Below are positions 7,696 to 16,850 of a stretch of 64,000 bases of DNA, one piece after another (within the stretch, counting starts at the first letter, position 1; every line of letters begins with the position of its first letter). The DNA is taken from contig DASWPI010000080.1 in NCBI GenBank assembly GCA_036398515.1, forward strand, positions 1 to 64,000, in the 5' to 3' direction. The position numbers and the translations under genes are program-made. Below the pieces are notes generated by a model, which had not been told where the DNA came from, did no database searches, and saw nothing but the letters and a program-made list of their open reading frames with translations. This DNA comes from Rhodobacter sp036398515 (lineage in GTDB: Bacteria > Pseudomonadota > Alphaproteobacteria > Rhodobacterales > Rhodobacteraceae).

Positions 7696-9651
7696 TCAGA
7701 CATCCAGTTCTTCGACGAACCGGGCATTTTCCTGAATGTATTGAAAGCGCAGCTCGGGTTTCTTGCCCATCAGGCGCTCGACCAGATCGCCGGTCTCGCC
7801 CGGCGCCTCGTCGTCGATGATCACCCGGATCAGTTTGCGCGTGGCAGGGTTCATCGTCGTGTCCTTCAGATCCTTGGCGTCCATCTCGCCCAGGCCCTTG
7901 AACCGCTGCACGTCGATCTTGCCCTTGCCGCCCAAGCCTTTTTTCAGCCAGTCTTCCTTTTCGCCATCATCGGCAACATAGACGCGTTTGGCGCCCTGGG
8001 TCAGCCGGTACAGCGGCGGGCAGGCCAGATACAGGTGCCCTTTGTCGATCAACGGCCGCATCTGGGTAAAGAAAAACGTCATCAACAGCGACGCGATATG
8101 CGCCCCGTCCACATCGGCGTCGGTCATGATGATGATCTTGTCATAGCGCAGATCATCAATGCGGAACTTGGTGCCCAGGGCGACGCCCAATGCCTGCGCC
8201 AGATCGTTGATTTCCTGATTCTGACCCAGCTTGGACGAGGCCGCCCCCAGCACGTTCAGAATTTTACCGCGTAGCGGCAACAGTGCCTGATGCTGCCGGT
8301 CCCGCGCCATCTTGGCCGACCCCCCCGCCGAATCGCCTTCGACAATAAACAGTTCGGTGCCGCTGCGATTGGTGGCCGAGCAATCGACCAGCTTCCCCGG
8401 CAGGCGCAGCTTCTTTGTTGCGGTCTTGCGCGAGGTTTCCTTTTCGGCGCGGCGCCGCAACCGCTCTTCTGCGCGCAGCACCAGGAAATCCAGGATCGCC
8501 CCGGCGGATTTCGGGTCGGCAACCAGCCAGTTGTCGAAATGGTCGCGCACCGCGCTTTCGACCCATTTGGCGCATTCCTCGGTCGACAGCCGATCCTTGG
8601 TCTGGCCGACAAACGAGGGTTCGCGGATGAACACCGAAATCAGTGCGCAGCCACCGGTCAGCATGTCGTCACGGGTGATCAGCCCGGCCTTCTTGTTGTT
8701 CGACCGCTCGCCATAGGCGCGGATGCCCTTTAGAATGGCGGCCCAGAAGCCGGCCTCATGCGTGCCGCCCTCGGGGGTGGGGACGGTGTTGCAGTAGGAC
8801 TGGATGAAACCGTCGCGCATCGGGGTCCAGTTGATCGCCCATTCGACCGATCCGGGGATGCCGAATTTTTCCTCGAAGCTGACCTTCCCGGCAAAGGGTC
8901 TGTCGGCATAGGACGATGCGCCGTTCAGCGTTTCATTCAGGAAATCCGCCAGACCGTTGGGGAAATGAAATACGGCCTCGGTGGGGGTTTCCCCATCCAT
9001 GATCGCGGTTTTCCATCGGATTTCAACACCGGAAAACAGGAACGCCTTGGACCGCGTCATCTTGAACAGCCGTGCCGGTTTCAGCGTCAGCGAGCCAAAT
9101 ATTTCCGGGTCGGCGTGAAAGGTCACCGTGGTGCCGCGCCGGTTCGGCGCCGCGCCAAGTTTTTGCAGTGGGCCTTGCGGTACCCCGCGCGAGAATCGCT
9201 GTTCGTACAGTTCCTTGTTGCGGGCCACCTGCACGATCATCACATCCGACAATGCGTTGACCACGGATGAGCCGACGCCGTTCAACCCGCCCGAGGTCGA
9301 ATAGGCCTTGTTTGAAAACTTGCCGCCCGCATGCAGCGTACACAAGATCACCTCCAGCGCCGATTTGCCGGGGAATTTCGGGTGCGGATCGACGGGGATG
9401 CCACGGCCGTTGTCCTTGACGGTGACCGATCCATCCTCATTCATCTCGACTTCGATGCGGGTGGCATGACCGGCCACGGCCTCGTCCATCGCATTGTCCA
9501 GAATCTCGGCGACCATATGGTGCAGCGCGCGTTCATCGGTGCCGCCGATATACATCCCCGGCCGCTTTCGCACCGGCTCCAGCCCTTCGAGCACCTCGAT
9601 CGAGGATGCGTCATAGGTCTCGGCCTGCGAGGATAGGAGATCATCGGCCAT
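7696..9651 (-). CDS. parE: DNA topoisomerase IV subunit B
   Basis: A 651-residue type II topoisomerase ATPase subunit that works with ParC to decatenate replicated chromosomes. The GHKL ATPase motifs are clear: EILDNAMDEAVAG, VKDNGRGIPV and GGLNGVGSSVVNALS. The TOPRIM domain has LFIVEGDSAGGSAK and IIIMTDADVDGAHI. LRFQYIQENA near the end favours ParE over GyrB, as does the length. I start at MADDLLSS (9651), because the upstream in-frame 30 residues are basic, proline-rich and not family-like. It diverges from ppk2. Confidence 0.93.
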   Translation of the reverse strand: MADDLLSSQAETYDASSIEVLEGLEPVRKRPGMYIGGTDERALHHMVAEILDNAMDEAVAGHATRIEVEMNEDGSVTVKDNGRGIPVDPHPKFPGKSALEVILCTLHAGGKFSNKAYSTSGGLNGVGSSVVNALSDVMIVQVARNKELYEQRFSRGVPQGPLQKLGAAPNRRGTTVTFHADPEIFGSLTLKPARLFKMTRSKAFLFSGVEIRWKTAIMDGETPTEAVFHFPNGLADFLNETLNGASSYADRPFAGKVSFEEKFGIPGSVEWAINWTPMRDGFIQSYCNTVPTPEGGTHEAGFWAAILKGIRAYGERSNNKKAGLITRDDMLTGGCALISVFIREPSFVGQTKDRLSTEECAKWVESAVRDHFDNWLVADPKSAGAILDFLVLRAEERLRRRAEKETSRKTATKKLRLPGKLVDCSATNRSGTELFIVEGDSAGGSAKMARDRQHQALLPLRGKILNVLGAASSKLGQNQEINDLAQALGVALGTKFRIDDLRYDKIIIMTDADVDGAHIASLLMTFFFTQMRPLIDKGHLYLACPPLYRLTQGAKRVYVADDGEKEDWLKKGLGGKGKIDVQRFKGLGEMDAKDLKDTTMNPATRKLIRVIIDDEAPGETGDLVERLMGKKPELRFQYIQENARFVEELDV

Positions 9652-9826
9652 GAATGCGCTTTCTTTTGTGGTGCCTGCGCCCAAGGGATACCGCACCTTG
9701 CGGGGGCGGGGCAAGCGCGGCTTCCGGCCGAAAAATTGCATGTGGCGGATGCGTTTTTGATTCGCGTCAAGGCGCGTGCTGGCGCAGGCTGTTATATCGA
9801 CGCCTCAAGGCAGCCGGAGAGGGACA

Positions 9827-10831
9827 ATGAACGATCAACAAACCGTTAACACAGTGACATCCGACGTGGCGCAGGCCGACCCTGCGATCAGCACCGATCC
9901 CCCCACATCCGTCGTGGACAAGCCGCAGGAAGAAGAACCCCTGCATGGCCCACAGGCCTTCCCCAAGTTGAACCCCGACCAGATCCGCCTGGCCTTTGAA
10001 AGCGGCAAATACCCCTATCCGCGTCAAATGGGGCGCCCCGCCTATGAAAAGGAAAAGGCCTTTTTGCAGGCCGAATTGCTGAAGGTGCAATTGTGGGCGC
10101 AAGATACCGGGCAGAAATTCGTCATCCTGTTTGAAGGCCGTGATGCCGCGGGCAAGGGCGGCACGATCAAGCGGTTCATGGAACACCTGAACCCGCGTTT
10201 TGCCCGCGTCGTGGCGCTGAACAAGCCGTCGGACGTGGAAAAGGGCCAGTGGTTCTTTCAACGCTACATCCGCCATTTGCCGACGGCGGGCGAAATGGTT
10301 TTCTACGACCGTTCGTGGTATAACCGCGCGGGCGTCGAGCGTGTGATGGGGTTCTGCACGCCCACCGAATATCTGGAATTCATGCGCCAGACCCCGGAAA
10401 TGGAACGCATGTTGGCGCGTTCGGGGATACGGCTATATAAATACTGGTTCTCTGTCGGCCGGGAGGAACAGCGGCGCCGTTTCAAGGAACGCGAGACCGA
10501 CCCGCTGAAACGCTGGAAGCTCAGCCCGATTGATCTGGCCTCGCTGGACAAATGGGATGACTACACCGAGGCGAAAGAGGCGATGTTCTTCTACACCGAC
10601 ACCGCCGATGCGCCCTGGGTTATCGTCAAGTCGAATGACAAAAAGCGCGCCCGGTTGAACTGTATGCGGCACTTCCTGTCGACGCTGGATTATCCCGACA
10701 AGGACCCAGCCATTGCCATGCCGCCCGATCCGCTGATCGTTGGCCATGCCGCGCATGTGGTGCATGGTGCGGACCATGTGCTGGGGGCGGCACTGCATCC
10801 CGCGACGCGCGGCACGACCACCGCGAAATAA
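9827..10831 (+). CDS. ppk2: Polyphosphate kinase 2 family protein
   Basis: A 334-residue PPK2-family kinase, which transfers phosphate between polyphosphate and nucleotides. The first 45 residues are acidic and probably disordered. The Walker A loop GRDAAGKGG is at 104–112, with the lid arginine region HLNPRFARVVALNKPSD and the Walker B motif FYDRSWYNRAGVERVMGF following. Length and single-domain layout fit class I PPK2. I start at 9827, after GGAGAGGGAC. A strong hairpin follows. The window also holds an unrelated ppk1, so this organism has both polyphosphate kinase types. Confidence 0.93.
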   Translation: MNDQQTVNTVTSDVAQADPAISTDPPTSVVDKPQEEEPLHGPQAFPKLNPDQIRLAFESGKYPYPRQMGRPAYEKEKAFLQAELLKVQLWAQDTGQKFVILFEGRDAAGKGGTIKRFMEHLNPRFARVVALNKPSDVEKGQWFFQRYIRHLPTAGEMVFYDRSWYNRAGVERVMGFCTPTEYLEFMRQTPEMERMLARSGIRLYKYWFSVGREEQRRRFKERETDPLKRWKLSPIDLASLDKWDDYTEAKEAMFFYTDTADAPWVIVKSNDKKRARLNCMRHFLSTLDYPDKDPAIAMPPDPLIVGHAAHVVHGADHVLGAALHPATRGTTTAK

Positions 10832-10854
10832 GAGGCGGCGAAATAGGACCATCC

Positions 10855-10889
10855 GATGCGGTGGCCCGGCGCGTCCGGGCCGCCGCATC
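10855..10889 (+). terminator. Terminator hairpin after ppk2
   Basis: A 15-bp stem (10855–10869 with 10875–10889, one G·T pair) with a 5-nt loop is followed by a short T run, 23 bases after the ppk2 stop. Confidence 0.7.
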
Positions 10890-10952
10890 CGTTTCGTGGC
10901 TGGCGTTCCAGGGCTGGACGTTCAGACCCGGCGCGGATAGCGTCGCGCCATC

Positions 10953-12332
10953 ATGACCCAATCCGCTTTTCCCTCCTGGACGTGGCCCCGTTACGTCCCG
11001 CATTTTCGTGCCCTGCTGGTGCTGGGATTGCCGTTGATCGGCTCCAATCTGGCCCAGGTCGGCCTGCATGTCGTCGATACGGTGATGCTGGGGTGGTATG
11101 GGGTGCGGGAACTGGCGGCCGTGGTTCTGGCGTCGGGGCTGTTTTTCGTGCTGTTCATCCTGGGGTCGGGGTTTTCCTACGCGCTGATGGGGCGGGTGGC
11201 GACGGCGCTTGGGGCGGGGGATGAAACCCAGGTGCGCCGGGATGCGCGGATGACACTGTGGCTGGCGATGATCTTTGCGGTGCTGGCCCTGCCGGTGATG
11301 GCGATGTCGGGGCGGATATTGCTGGCGTTGGGGCAGCATCCTGACGTGGCCGCCCTGGCGCAGGAGTTCTTGCACATCGCCATGTGGGGCATGTTTCCGG
11401 CGCTGATCGTTGCGGTTCTCAAGGGGTATCTGAGCGCGTTCGAGCGCACGCGGATCGTGCTTCTGGTCACGGTTGCGGCGGTGGTGGTGAATATCGCGCT
11501 GAACTGGGGGTTGATCTTTGGCAACTTGGGGTTGCCGCGTCTGGGGCTGCGCGGGGCGGCGATCAGTTCGGTCGTGGTGCAATCGCTGACGGCTCTGGTG
11601 CTGGTGGTCTACACGGCGCGGGTACCCGAATTGCGCCGCTTCCGGCTGTTTTCCCGGCTGTGGCGCCCGGATTGGCCGGCGTTTCGCACCGTCGCACGGG
11701 TCGGCCTGCCGATCGGCATCACCTCGGTGTTCGAGACCGGGTTCTTTCAGGCCTCGGCGGTGATGATGGGCTGGATCGGCACGGTCGAGCTGGCGGCGCA
11801 TGGGATCGTGCTGCAACTGGCGTCGCTGGCGTTCATGGTGCATCTGGGATTGTCGAATGCGGCGACGGTGCGGGCCGGGCGGGCCCTGGGCGCGGGCGAT
11901 ATTGCAGGGCTGAAGGATGGGGCCATTGTGGCACAGGTTCTGTCGCTGGGGTTTGGGCTGGTGACCGTGGGGGCGTTCTTGCTGCTGCCCGGTGGCCTGA
12001 TCGGCCTGTTTCTGGACCCGTCCAACCCCGAGGCGGCGCGGATCATGGTCGCCGGTATCGCCTTGCTGGCGGTGGCGGGGCTGTTCCAGATTTTCGATGC
12101 GACACAGGTGGTTGCCCTGGGACTATTGCGGGGGATGCAAGATACCCGCGTGCCGATGTGGATCGCCGGGGCCAGCTATTGGCTGGTGGGTGTTCCGGCC
12201 AGCTATGTGCTGGCGTTTCCGCTGGGGCTTGGCGGGGTCGGACTGTGGTTCGGGCTGATGGCGGGGCTGATCTGCGCCGCGCTGATCCTCAGCCTGCGGT
12301 TCTGGCGCGGGCCGTGGTTGCGTTCGGCCTGA
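10953..12332 (+). CDS. MATE-family efflux transporter
   Basis: A 459-residue multidrug and toxic compound extrusion protein with twelve hydrophobic helices arranged as two six-helix bundles. Helix 1 carries GLPLIGSNLAQVGLHVVDTVMLG, the typical NorM-type opening, and GLPIGITSVFETGFFQ marks the matching start of the second half. It would export cationic compounds using a Na+ or H+ gradient. The substrate is unknown. It is flanked by terminator-like hairpins on both sides and so is probably transcribed alone. Confidence 0.92.
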   Translation: MTQSAFPSWTWPRYVPHFRALLVLGLPLIGSNLAQVGLHVVDTVMLGWYGVRELAAVVLASGLFFVLFILGSGFSYALMGRVATALGAGDETQVRRDARMTLWLAMIFAVLALPVMAMSGRILLALGQHPDVAALAQEFLHIAMWGMFPALIVAVLKGYLSAFERTRIVLLVTVAAVVVNIALNWGLIFGNLGLPRLGLRGAAISSVVVQSLTALVLVVYTARVPELRRFRLFSRLWRPDWPAFRTVARVGLPIGITSVFETGFFQASAVMMGWIGTVELAAHGIVLQLASLAFMVHLGLSNAATVRAGRALGAGDIAGLKDGAIVAQVLSLGFGLVTVGAFLLLPGGLIGLFLDPSNPEAARIMVAGIALLAVAGLFQIFDATQVVALGLLRGMQDTRVPMWIAGASYWLVGVPASYVLAFPLGLGGVGLWFGLMAGLICAALILSLRFWRGPWLRSA

Positions 12333-12337
12333 CCGAA

Positions 12338-12359
12338 ACGGCGCCCCGTGGGGCGCCGT
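12338..12359. terminator. Hairpin between the MATE gene and aspartate aminotransferase
   Basis: A perfect 10-bp GC-rich stem (12338–12347 with 12350–12359) with a 2-base loop lies between two convergent genes. T tracts are poor on both sides, so function as a bidirectional terminator is likely but not certain. Confidence 0.6.
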
Positions 12360-12368
12360 CGTTGGTGG

Positions 12369-13571
12369 TTATTTCAGACCGGCGCAGAAGGTCTTGATCC
12401 GGGCGCAGGCCTCGGTCAGCACCTCGTCCGAGGTCGCATAGCTGATGCGGAAGTTGGGGCTGAGCCCGAAGGCCGCCCCAAACACCACCGCCACCCCGGT
12501 TTCTTCCAGCAGCGCCGACGAGAACGTTTCGTCATCGGTGATCTTGCTTCCGCCCTGCGAGGTCTTGCCGATGCAGCCCGCCACCGAGGGGTAGACATAG
12601 AACGCACCCTCGGGCGTGGGGCAGGTGATCCCGGCGCAATCGTTCAGCGCGGCCACCACCAGATCGCGGCGACGCTGGAACACGGTCAGGCTGTCGTGGA
12701 TGTAATCCTGCGGCCCGTTCAGCGCCTCGACCGCCGCATATTGGCTGACCGAAGACGGGTTCGAGGTCGATTGCGATTGCACCTTGCCCATCGCCTTGAT
12801 CAGCGCCTCGGGGCCACCGGCATAGCCGATCCGCCAGCCGGTCATCGCATAGGCCTTGGAGACGCCGTTCACCGTCAGCGTGCGGTCATACAGCCCCGGT
12901 TCCACCTGCGCCGGGGTGGCGTAGGTGCGGCCGTCGAACAGCAGATGTTCATACATGTCATCCGACATCACCCAGACATGCGGATGGCGCATCAGCACAT
13001 CGGTCAGCGATTTCAGCTCTTCCGGCGAATAGGCCGCGCCCGAGGGGTTGGAAGGCGAGTTGAACATGAACCATTTGGTTTTCGGGGTGATCGCGGCTTC
13101 CAGCTGCTCGGCGGTGATCTTGTAGCCGGTCTGCATATTGCCTTCGACGAAGGTCGGCGTGCCGCCCGCCAACAGCACCATATCGGGATAGCTGACCCAG
13201 TAGGGCGCCGGGATCAACACCTCGTCGCCGGGGTTCAGCGTGGCGACCAGCGCATTATACAGAACCTGCTTGCCACCGGTGCCCACGGTGATCTGCGCCG
13301 GGGTGTAATCCAGCCCGTTTTCCCGCTGGAACTTGGCGCTGATCGCCTTTTTCAGTTCCGGGATGCCGTCGACGGCGGTGTATTTGGTCTTGCCGTCCTG
13401 AATGGCGCGGATCGCGGCGGCCTTGATGTTTTCGGGCGTGTCGAAATCGGGCTCGCCCTGGCTGAGGCCGATCACGTCGCGGCCGGCGGCCTGCAATTCG
13501 CGCGCCTTGTTGCTGATCGCGATGGTGGATGAGGGCTTCACGCGCGCAAGGGTATCGGACAGGAAGGCCAT
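12369..13571 (-). CDS. Aspartate aminotransferase, class I (subgroup Ib)
   Basis: A 400-residue fold-type I PLP aminotransferase interconverting aspartate/2-oxoglutarate and oxaloacetate/glutamate. The Schiff-base lysine is K239 in NGVSKAYAMTGWRIGY, which also holds the phosphate-binding arginine. SNPSG contains the asparagine that pairs with the PLP O3', and the substrate-carboxylate arginine lies in FRISYA near the C-terminus. The N-terminal SNKARELQAAGRDVIGLSQGEPDFDTP is typical of subgroup Ib (AspC of Rhizobiales/Thermus type). I start at 13571 (MAFLSDTL). Members of this subgroup may also accept prephenate. Confidence 0.93.
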   Translation of the reverse strand: MAFLSDTLARVKPSSTIAISNKARELQAAGRDVIGLSQGEPDFDTPENIKAAAIRAIQDGKTKYTAVDGIPELKKAISAKFQRENGLDYTPAQITVGTGGKQVLYNALVATLNPGDEVLIPAPYWVSYPDMVLLAGGTPTFVEGNMQTGYKITAEQLEAAITPKTKWFMFNSPSNPSGAAYSPEELKSLTDVLMRHPHVWVMSDDMYEHLLFDGRTYATPAQVEPGLYDRTLTVNGVSKAYAMTGWRIGYAGGPEALIKAMGKVQSQSTSNPSSVSQYAAVEALNGPQDYIHDSLTVFQRRRDLVVAALNDCAGITCPTPEGAFYVYPSVAGCIGKTSQGGSKITDDETFSSALLEETGVAVVFGAAFGLSPNFRISYATSDEVLTEACARIKTFCAGLK

Positions 13572-13699
13572 GTTCGGGTGCTCCGGTTGGTGTGTGACCG
13601 GAAACATCCTTTACGCGGTGGGGGGGCATCGGGCAACAGTGATATGGCTTGACGAGACGGCAGCCACGGGGCACGAACCGCCCATCACAGGAGGGTCCG

Positions 13700-13996
13700 A
13701 TGACCGAGACACCCGAAGCACGGCTGAAACGGATGCGGATGCGCAGCTGGCGGCGCGGCACCAAGGAAATGGACATGATATTTGGCCCTTGGGCCGATGA
13801 GAATCTGGCCGGGCTGGATCTGGCGCGGCTGGATCTGTTTGACCGGCTGCTGGATGAGAACGATCAGGATCTTTACCCGTGGATCACCGGCGCACAGCCC
13901 TGTCCCGAGGTCTACGTGGGGCTGATCGCCGAAATTGGCGGCTTTGCCCGTGCCCGGCATGGGCGAGATCCTATGGCGAAGGGCGCAAGCCGCTAA
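13700..13996 (+). CDS. sdhE: FAD assembly factor SdhE
   Basis: A 98-residue SdhE/Sdh5 family protein, which promotes covalent flavinylation of succinate dehydrogenase. The signature RxxxRGxxEMD is present as RSWRRGTKEMDMIFGPW, and LDRLLDENDQDLYPWITG is the conserved second half of the helical bundle. GGAGG lies seven bases before the ATG at 13700; the in-frame sequence from 13649 is not conserved. It stands alone, facing away from the aminotransferase; the sdh operon is not in this window. Confidence 0.9.
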   Translation: MTETPEARLKRMRMRSWRRGTKEMDMIFGPWADENLAGLDLARLDLFDRLLDENDQDLYPWITGAQPCPEVYVGLIAEIGGFARARHGRDPMAKGASR

Positions 13997-14068
13997 AATT
14001 ATTCGCAGATTAACTGAATTTTCGGATTCGGGCGTCACTCTGTCCTCAACAAAGGTGAGGAGTGCGCG

Positions 14069-14584
14069 ATGACCTTTATGACCCCCGGAAAAGCGGCCGA
14101 GATGGCCGTTGGCGACATCGCCCCGCCCATCTTGCCCAGCTACCTGGATACCCTGGCGTTGGTGGAGCGGTTGCACCGGTTGCTGCTGGATGTCATCAAG
14201 GATGAATTTGAACGGATCGGCGTGCTGGATGTCAATCCGGTGCAGGCGTTGTTACTGTTCAACATCGCCGAGAACGAGGTGACGGCGGGCGAGTTGAAAA
14301 GCCGTGGTTACTATCAGGGTTCGAATGTCAGCTACAATCTGAAGAAGCTGGTGGAGGCGGGCTATATGCACCACCAGCGCAGCGATGTGGATCGCCGCTC
14401 GGTCCGGGTGCGGCTGACCCCCAAGGGGCGCCAGTTGCGCGAGACGGTGTTTCAACTGTTCGCCCAGCAGGCCGAGATGTTGGGGCGGCGCGATGTGGTC
14501 AGTGTCGATACGCTGGATGCGCTGAACCATGCGCTGCGCCGGATGGAGTGTTTCTGGGCTGATCAGATCCGCTATATCTACTGA
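14069..14584 (+). CDS. MarR-family winged-helix regulator, LdtR-like
   Basis: A 171-residue MarR-type regulator. The core wHTH covers roughly residues 60–130, with VNPVQALLLFNIAENEVTAGELK, the recognition helix region GSNVSYNLKKLVEAGYMHHQRSD and the wing DRRSVRVRLTPKG. The opening, ending in PSYLDTLALVERLHRLLLDVIKDEFER, resembles LdtR of Liberibacter and Sinorhizobium, a regulator of an L,D-transpeptidase and osmotic tolerance. GGTGAGG precedes the ATG. It is followed by a DUF2237 gene in the same direction. The LdtR link is from memory of the family, so the target genes here are unproven. Confidence 0.85.
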   Translation: MTFMTPGKAAEMAVGDIAPPILPSYLDTLALVERLHRLLLDVIKDEFERIGVLDVNPVQALLLFNIAENEVTAGELKSRGYYQGSNVSYNLKKLVEAGYMHHQRSDVDRRSVRVRLTPKGRQLRETVFQLFAQQAEMLGRRDVVSVDTLDALNHALRRMECFWADQIRYIY

Positions 14585-14672
14585 CGGTATTGCTATCGCG
14601 GGGGCTATCGCTGGGGGTTGCGCTGTTGCCCGCGCTGCCGCACTCTTTGCCGGGGTGACGCAGGGGGATGGC

Positions 14673-15053
14673 ATGCAGATCGAACCATCGGTCAATCTTT
14701 TGGGTGGCCCGTTGGAGCCATGCTCGATCTCGCCATTGACCGGGTTCTTCCGTGACGGGCATTGCAACACCTGCGCGCAGGATCAGGGGCTGCATACGGT
14801 CTGCGTGATTGTCGATGCTGAATTTCTGGCGTGGTCCAGCTATATTGGCAATGATCTGAGTACGCCGCGCCCGGAATTCCGCTTTGCGGGGCTAAAGCCG
14901 GGGGATCGCTGGTGCTTGTGCGCCGCACGGTTCCTGGAGGCACATGAAGAGGGCTGCGCGCCGCAGGTGGTGTTCGAGGCCACCCATCGCCGCACTCTGG
15001 ATGTCGTCCCGATAGAGGTTTTGCGTCTGCACCGGGTGTTATGGCCATTCTGA
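14673..15053 (+). CDS. DUF2237 family protein
   Basis: A 126-residue protein of the DUF2237 family, recognisable by NLLGGPLEPCSISPLTGFFRDGHCNT at the start and GDRWCLCAARFLEAHEEG in the middle. Conserved cysteines at the start and centre suggest metal or redox chemistry, but no function is established. I start at the ATG at 14673, which places NLLGG near the N-terminus as in the family; the frame upstream overlaps the MarR gene and is not conserved. It lies 88 bp after the MarR-type gene, possibly in one transcript, and ends 16 bp short of the convergent epmA. Confidence 0.8.
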   Translation: MQIEPSVNLLGGPLEPCSISPLTGFFRDGHCNTCAQDQGLHTVCVIVDAEFLAWSSYIGNDLSTPRPEFRFAGLKPGDRWCLCAARFLEAHEEGCAPQVVFEATHRRTLDVVPIEVLRLHRVLWPF

Positions 15054-15069
15054 CCGGGTTGGATAGGGC

Positions 15070-16110
15070 CTAATTCCCCGCCACCGGGGTCCAGATCACA
15101 TCGTCGATCCGTGGTGCCGAGGTCGCCAGCATGACCAGACGGTCAAAGCCCAGGGCGATGCCGCTGGCGGCGGGCATATCGTCCAGCGCGGCCAGGAAAT
15201 CATCGTCGATCGGGTAACGCTCGCCATAAATAGCTTGTTTTTCGTCCATCTCCAGCTCGAACCGGCGCCGTTGTTCCTGGGCGTTGGTCAATTCGCCAAA
15301 GCCATTCGCCAGTTCCACCCCACAGGCATAGACCTCGAACCGCTCGGCCACGCGGTCATCGTCTGGGGCGGGGCGGGCCAGGGCGGCCTCGGCCGACGGG
15401 TATCGGTCCAGAACGGTGGCACGGCCATGACCCAGATGCGGCTCGACCTTCTCGACCAGGATCTTGGAGAGCATGAAGGACCAGGTGTCCTCGTCGTTGA
15501 CGGCGATCCCTTGGGCCCGGCATTGCGCCCGCAGCGCCGGGGCCGAGGTTTCGGACCCGTTGCAGGTGGCCAGCAGGTCGATCCCGGCATGGCGGGCGAA
15601 GGCCTCGGCGACCGACAGCCGCTCATACGGGGCCAGCGGATCACAGCTGATGCCCCGATAGCGGAAGACCGAAACCCCCGCGGCCTCGGCCGCCAGCCGC
15701 AACATCGTCTGACAATCCTGCATCAGTACGGTGTAATCCTCGGCCACCCGATACCATTCCAGCATGGTGAATTCGGGGCTGTGCAGGGCGCCGCGCTCGC
15801 GGTTGCGCCAGACATGGGCGAAGGCGAAAATCCGTTTCTCGCCCGCCGCCAACAGCTTTTTCATCGCGAATTCGGGCGAGGTGTGCAGATACATCGGGTG
15901 CGGTTGCCCGTCATTGCCGATGGCCGAGGTAGCAAATCCGTGCAGATGTGCCTCGTTTCCGGGGCTGACCTGAAGGGCGACGGGGTCCACCTCCAGGAAA
16001 TCCTGCTCGCCCAGCCAATTGCGGATGGCGGTCTGGATGCGGTTGCGCGCCAGCAATGCCGGACGGCGATCCGCATGGCGCGAGGCTTTCCACCAAGGGG
16101 TTTCGGGCAT
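15070..16110 (-). CDS. epmA: EF-P lysine ligase EpmA (GenX/PoxA)
   Basis: A 346-residue class II lysyl-tRNA-synthetase-like enzyme without the anticodon-binding domain, which adds (R)-beta-lysine to EF-P. The class II motif 2 is HVWRNRERGALHSPEFTMLEWY and motif 3 is SGIALGFDRLVML. YLHTSPEFAMK is the motif 1–2 region. The ATG at 16110 (MPETPWW) fits the family start. It is divergent from efp across 96 bp, so modifier and substrate are neighbours. No epmB (lysine 2,3-aminomutase) is seen in the window. Confidence 0.93.
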   Translation of the reverse strand: MPETPWWKASRHADRRPALLARNRIQTAIRNWLGEQDFLEVDPVALQVSPGNEAHLHGFATSAIGNDGQPHPMYLHTSPEFAMKKLLAAGEKRIFAFAHVWRNRERGALHSPEFTMLEWYRVAEDYTVLMQDCQTMLRLAAEAAGVSVFRYRGISCDPLAPYERLSVAEAFARHAGIDLLATCNGSETSAPALRAQCRAQGIAVNDEDTWSFMLSKILVEKVEPHLGHGRATVLDRYPSAEAALARPAPDDDRVAERFEVYACGVELANGFGELTNAQEQRRRFELEMDEKQAIYGERYPIDDDFLAALDDMPAASGIALGFDRLVMLATSAPRIDDVIWTPVAGN

Positions 16111-16206
16111 GATCGCGGCTTTCGACTGGAAATTCTGTTCTGGATGGTTTAGGCGCTCTGCCATCCGGGCGCCAGAGCCTGTCTCAGAACAACAAGGACC
16201 GCTATC

Positions 16207-16776
16207 ATGGCCAAAGTCATCGCCTCCTCGATCCGCAAGGGCAACGTCCTAGAGATGGATGGCGTTCTGTATATCGTGATCACCGCCGAAAACGTCCATC
16301 CGGGCAAGGGCAACTCGGTCACGCAGGTGGAAATGCGCCGGATCTCGGACGGGGTGAAGGTCAGCGAACGGTGGCGCACCGTGGATACGGTTGAAAAGGC
16401 GCATGTCGACGAGGCGGAATTCGATTTCCTGTATGAAGATGGCGAAGGCTTCCACTTCATGAACCCGGAAACCTATGACCAGATCGCGGTTTCAGAAGAT
16501 GTCGTGGGCGATGCCAAGGTCCACCTGCGCGACGGTATCCGGGTCTGGATGCTGACGCACGAGGGCGTGGCGCTGTCGATCGAATTGCCGCAAAAGGTGA
16601 CGGTCGAGGTCGAGGAAACCGAACCGGTGGTCAAGGGCCAGACCGCGTCGTCGTCTTACAAACCCGCGATCTGCACCGGCGGTATCCGTGTCATGGTCCC
16701 GCCGCATATCGGCGTCGGCACCAAGATCATCATCAACACCGCTGAAAACAGCTATGTCGAACGGTCCAAGGAATAA
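16207..16776 (+). CDS. efp: Elongation factor P
   Basis: A 189-residue EF-P that rescues ribosomes stalled at polyproline. The three-domain layout is standard: KOW-like domain I with the modification loop HPGKGNS, OB domain II beginning near residue 65, and domain III ending in GTKIIINTAENSYVERSKE. The loop lysine is K34, the residue that EpmA beta-lysylates, which agrees with the adjacent epmA. A clear terminator follows, so it is monocistronic. Confidence 0.97.
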   Translation: MAKVIASSIRKGNVLEMDGVLYIVITAENVHPGKGNSVTQVEMRRISDGVKVSERWRTVDTVEKAHVDEAEFDFLYEDGEGFHFMNPETYDQIAVSEDVVGDAKVHLRDGIRVWMLTHEGVALSIELPQKVTVEVEETEPVVKGQTASSSYKPAICTGGIRVMVPPHIGVGTKIIINTAENSYVERSKE

Positions 16777-16817
16777 CCTTGCGGCACCATGACGCAGGTC
16801 AGGTGTGACAGGTTCAG

Positions 16818-16840
16818 GGCGCCCCGCAAGGGCGCCTTTT
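16818..16840 (+). terminator. Terminator after efp
   Basis: A perfect 7-bp stem (16818–16824 with 16830–16836) with a 5-nt loop runs directly into four T residues. Confidence 0.85.
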
Positions 16841-16850
16841 GATTTGGAGG

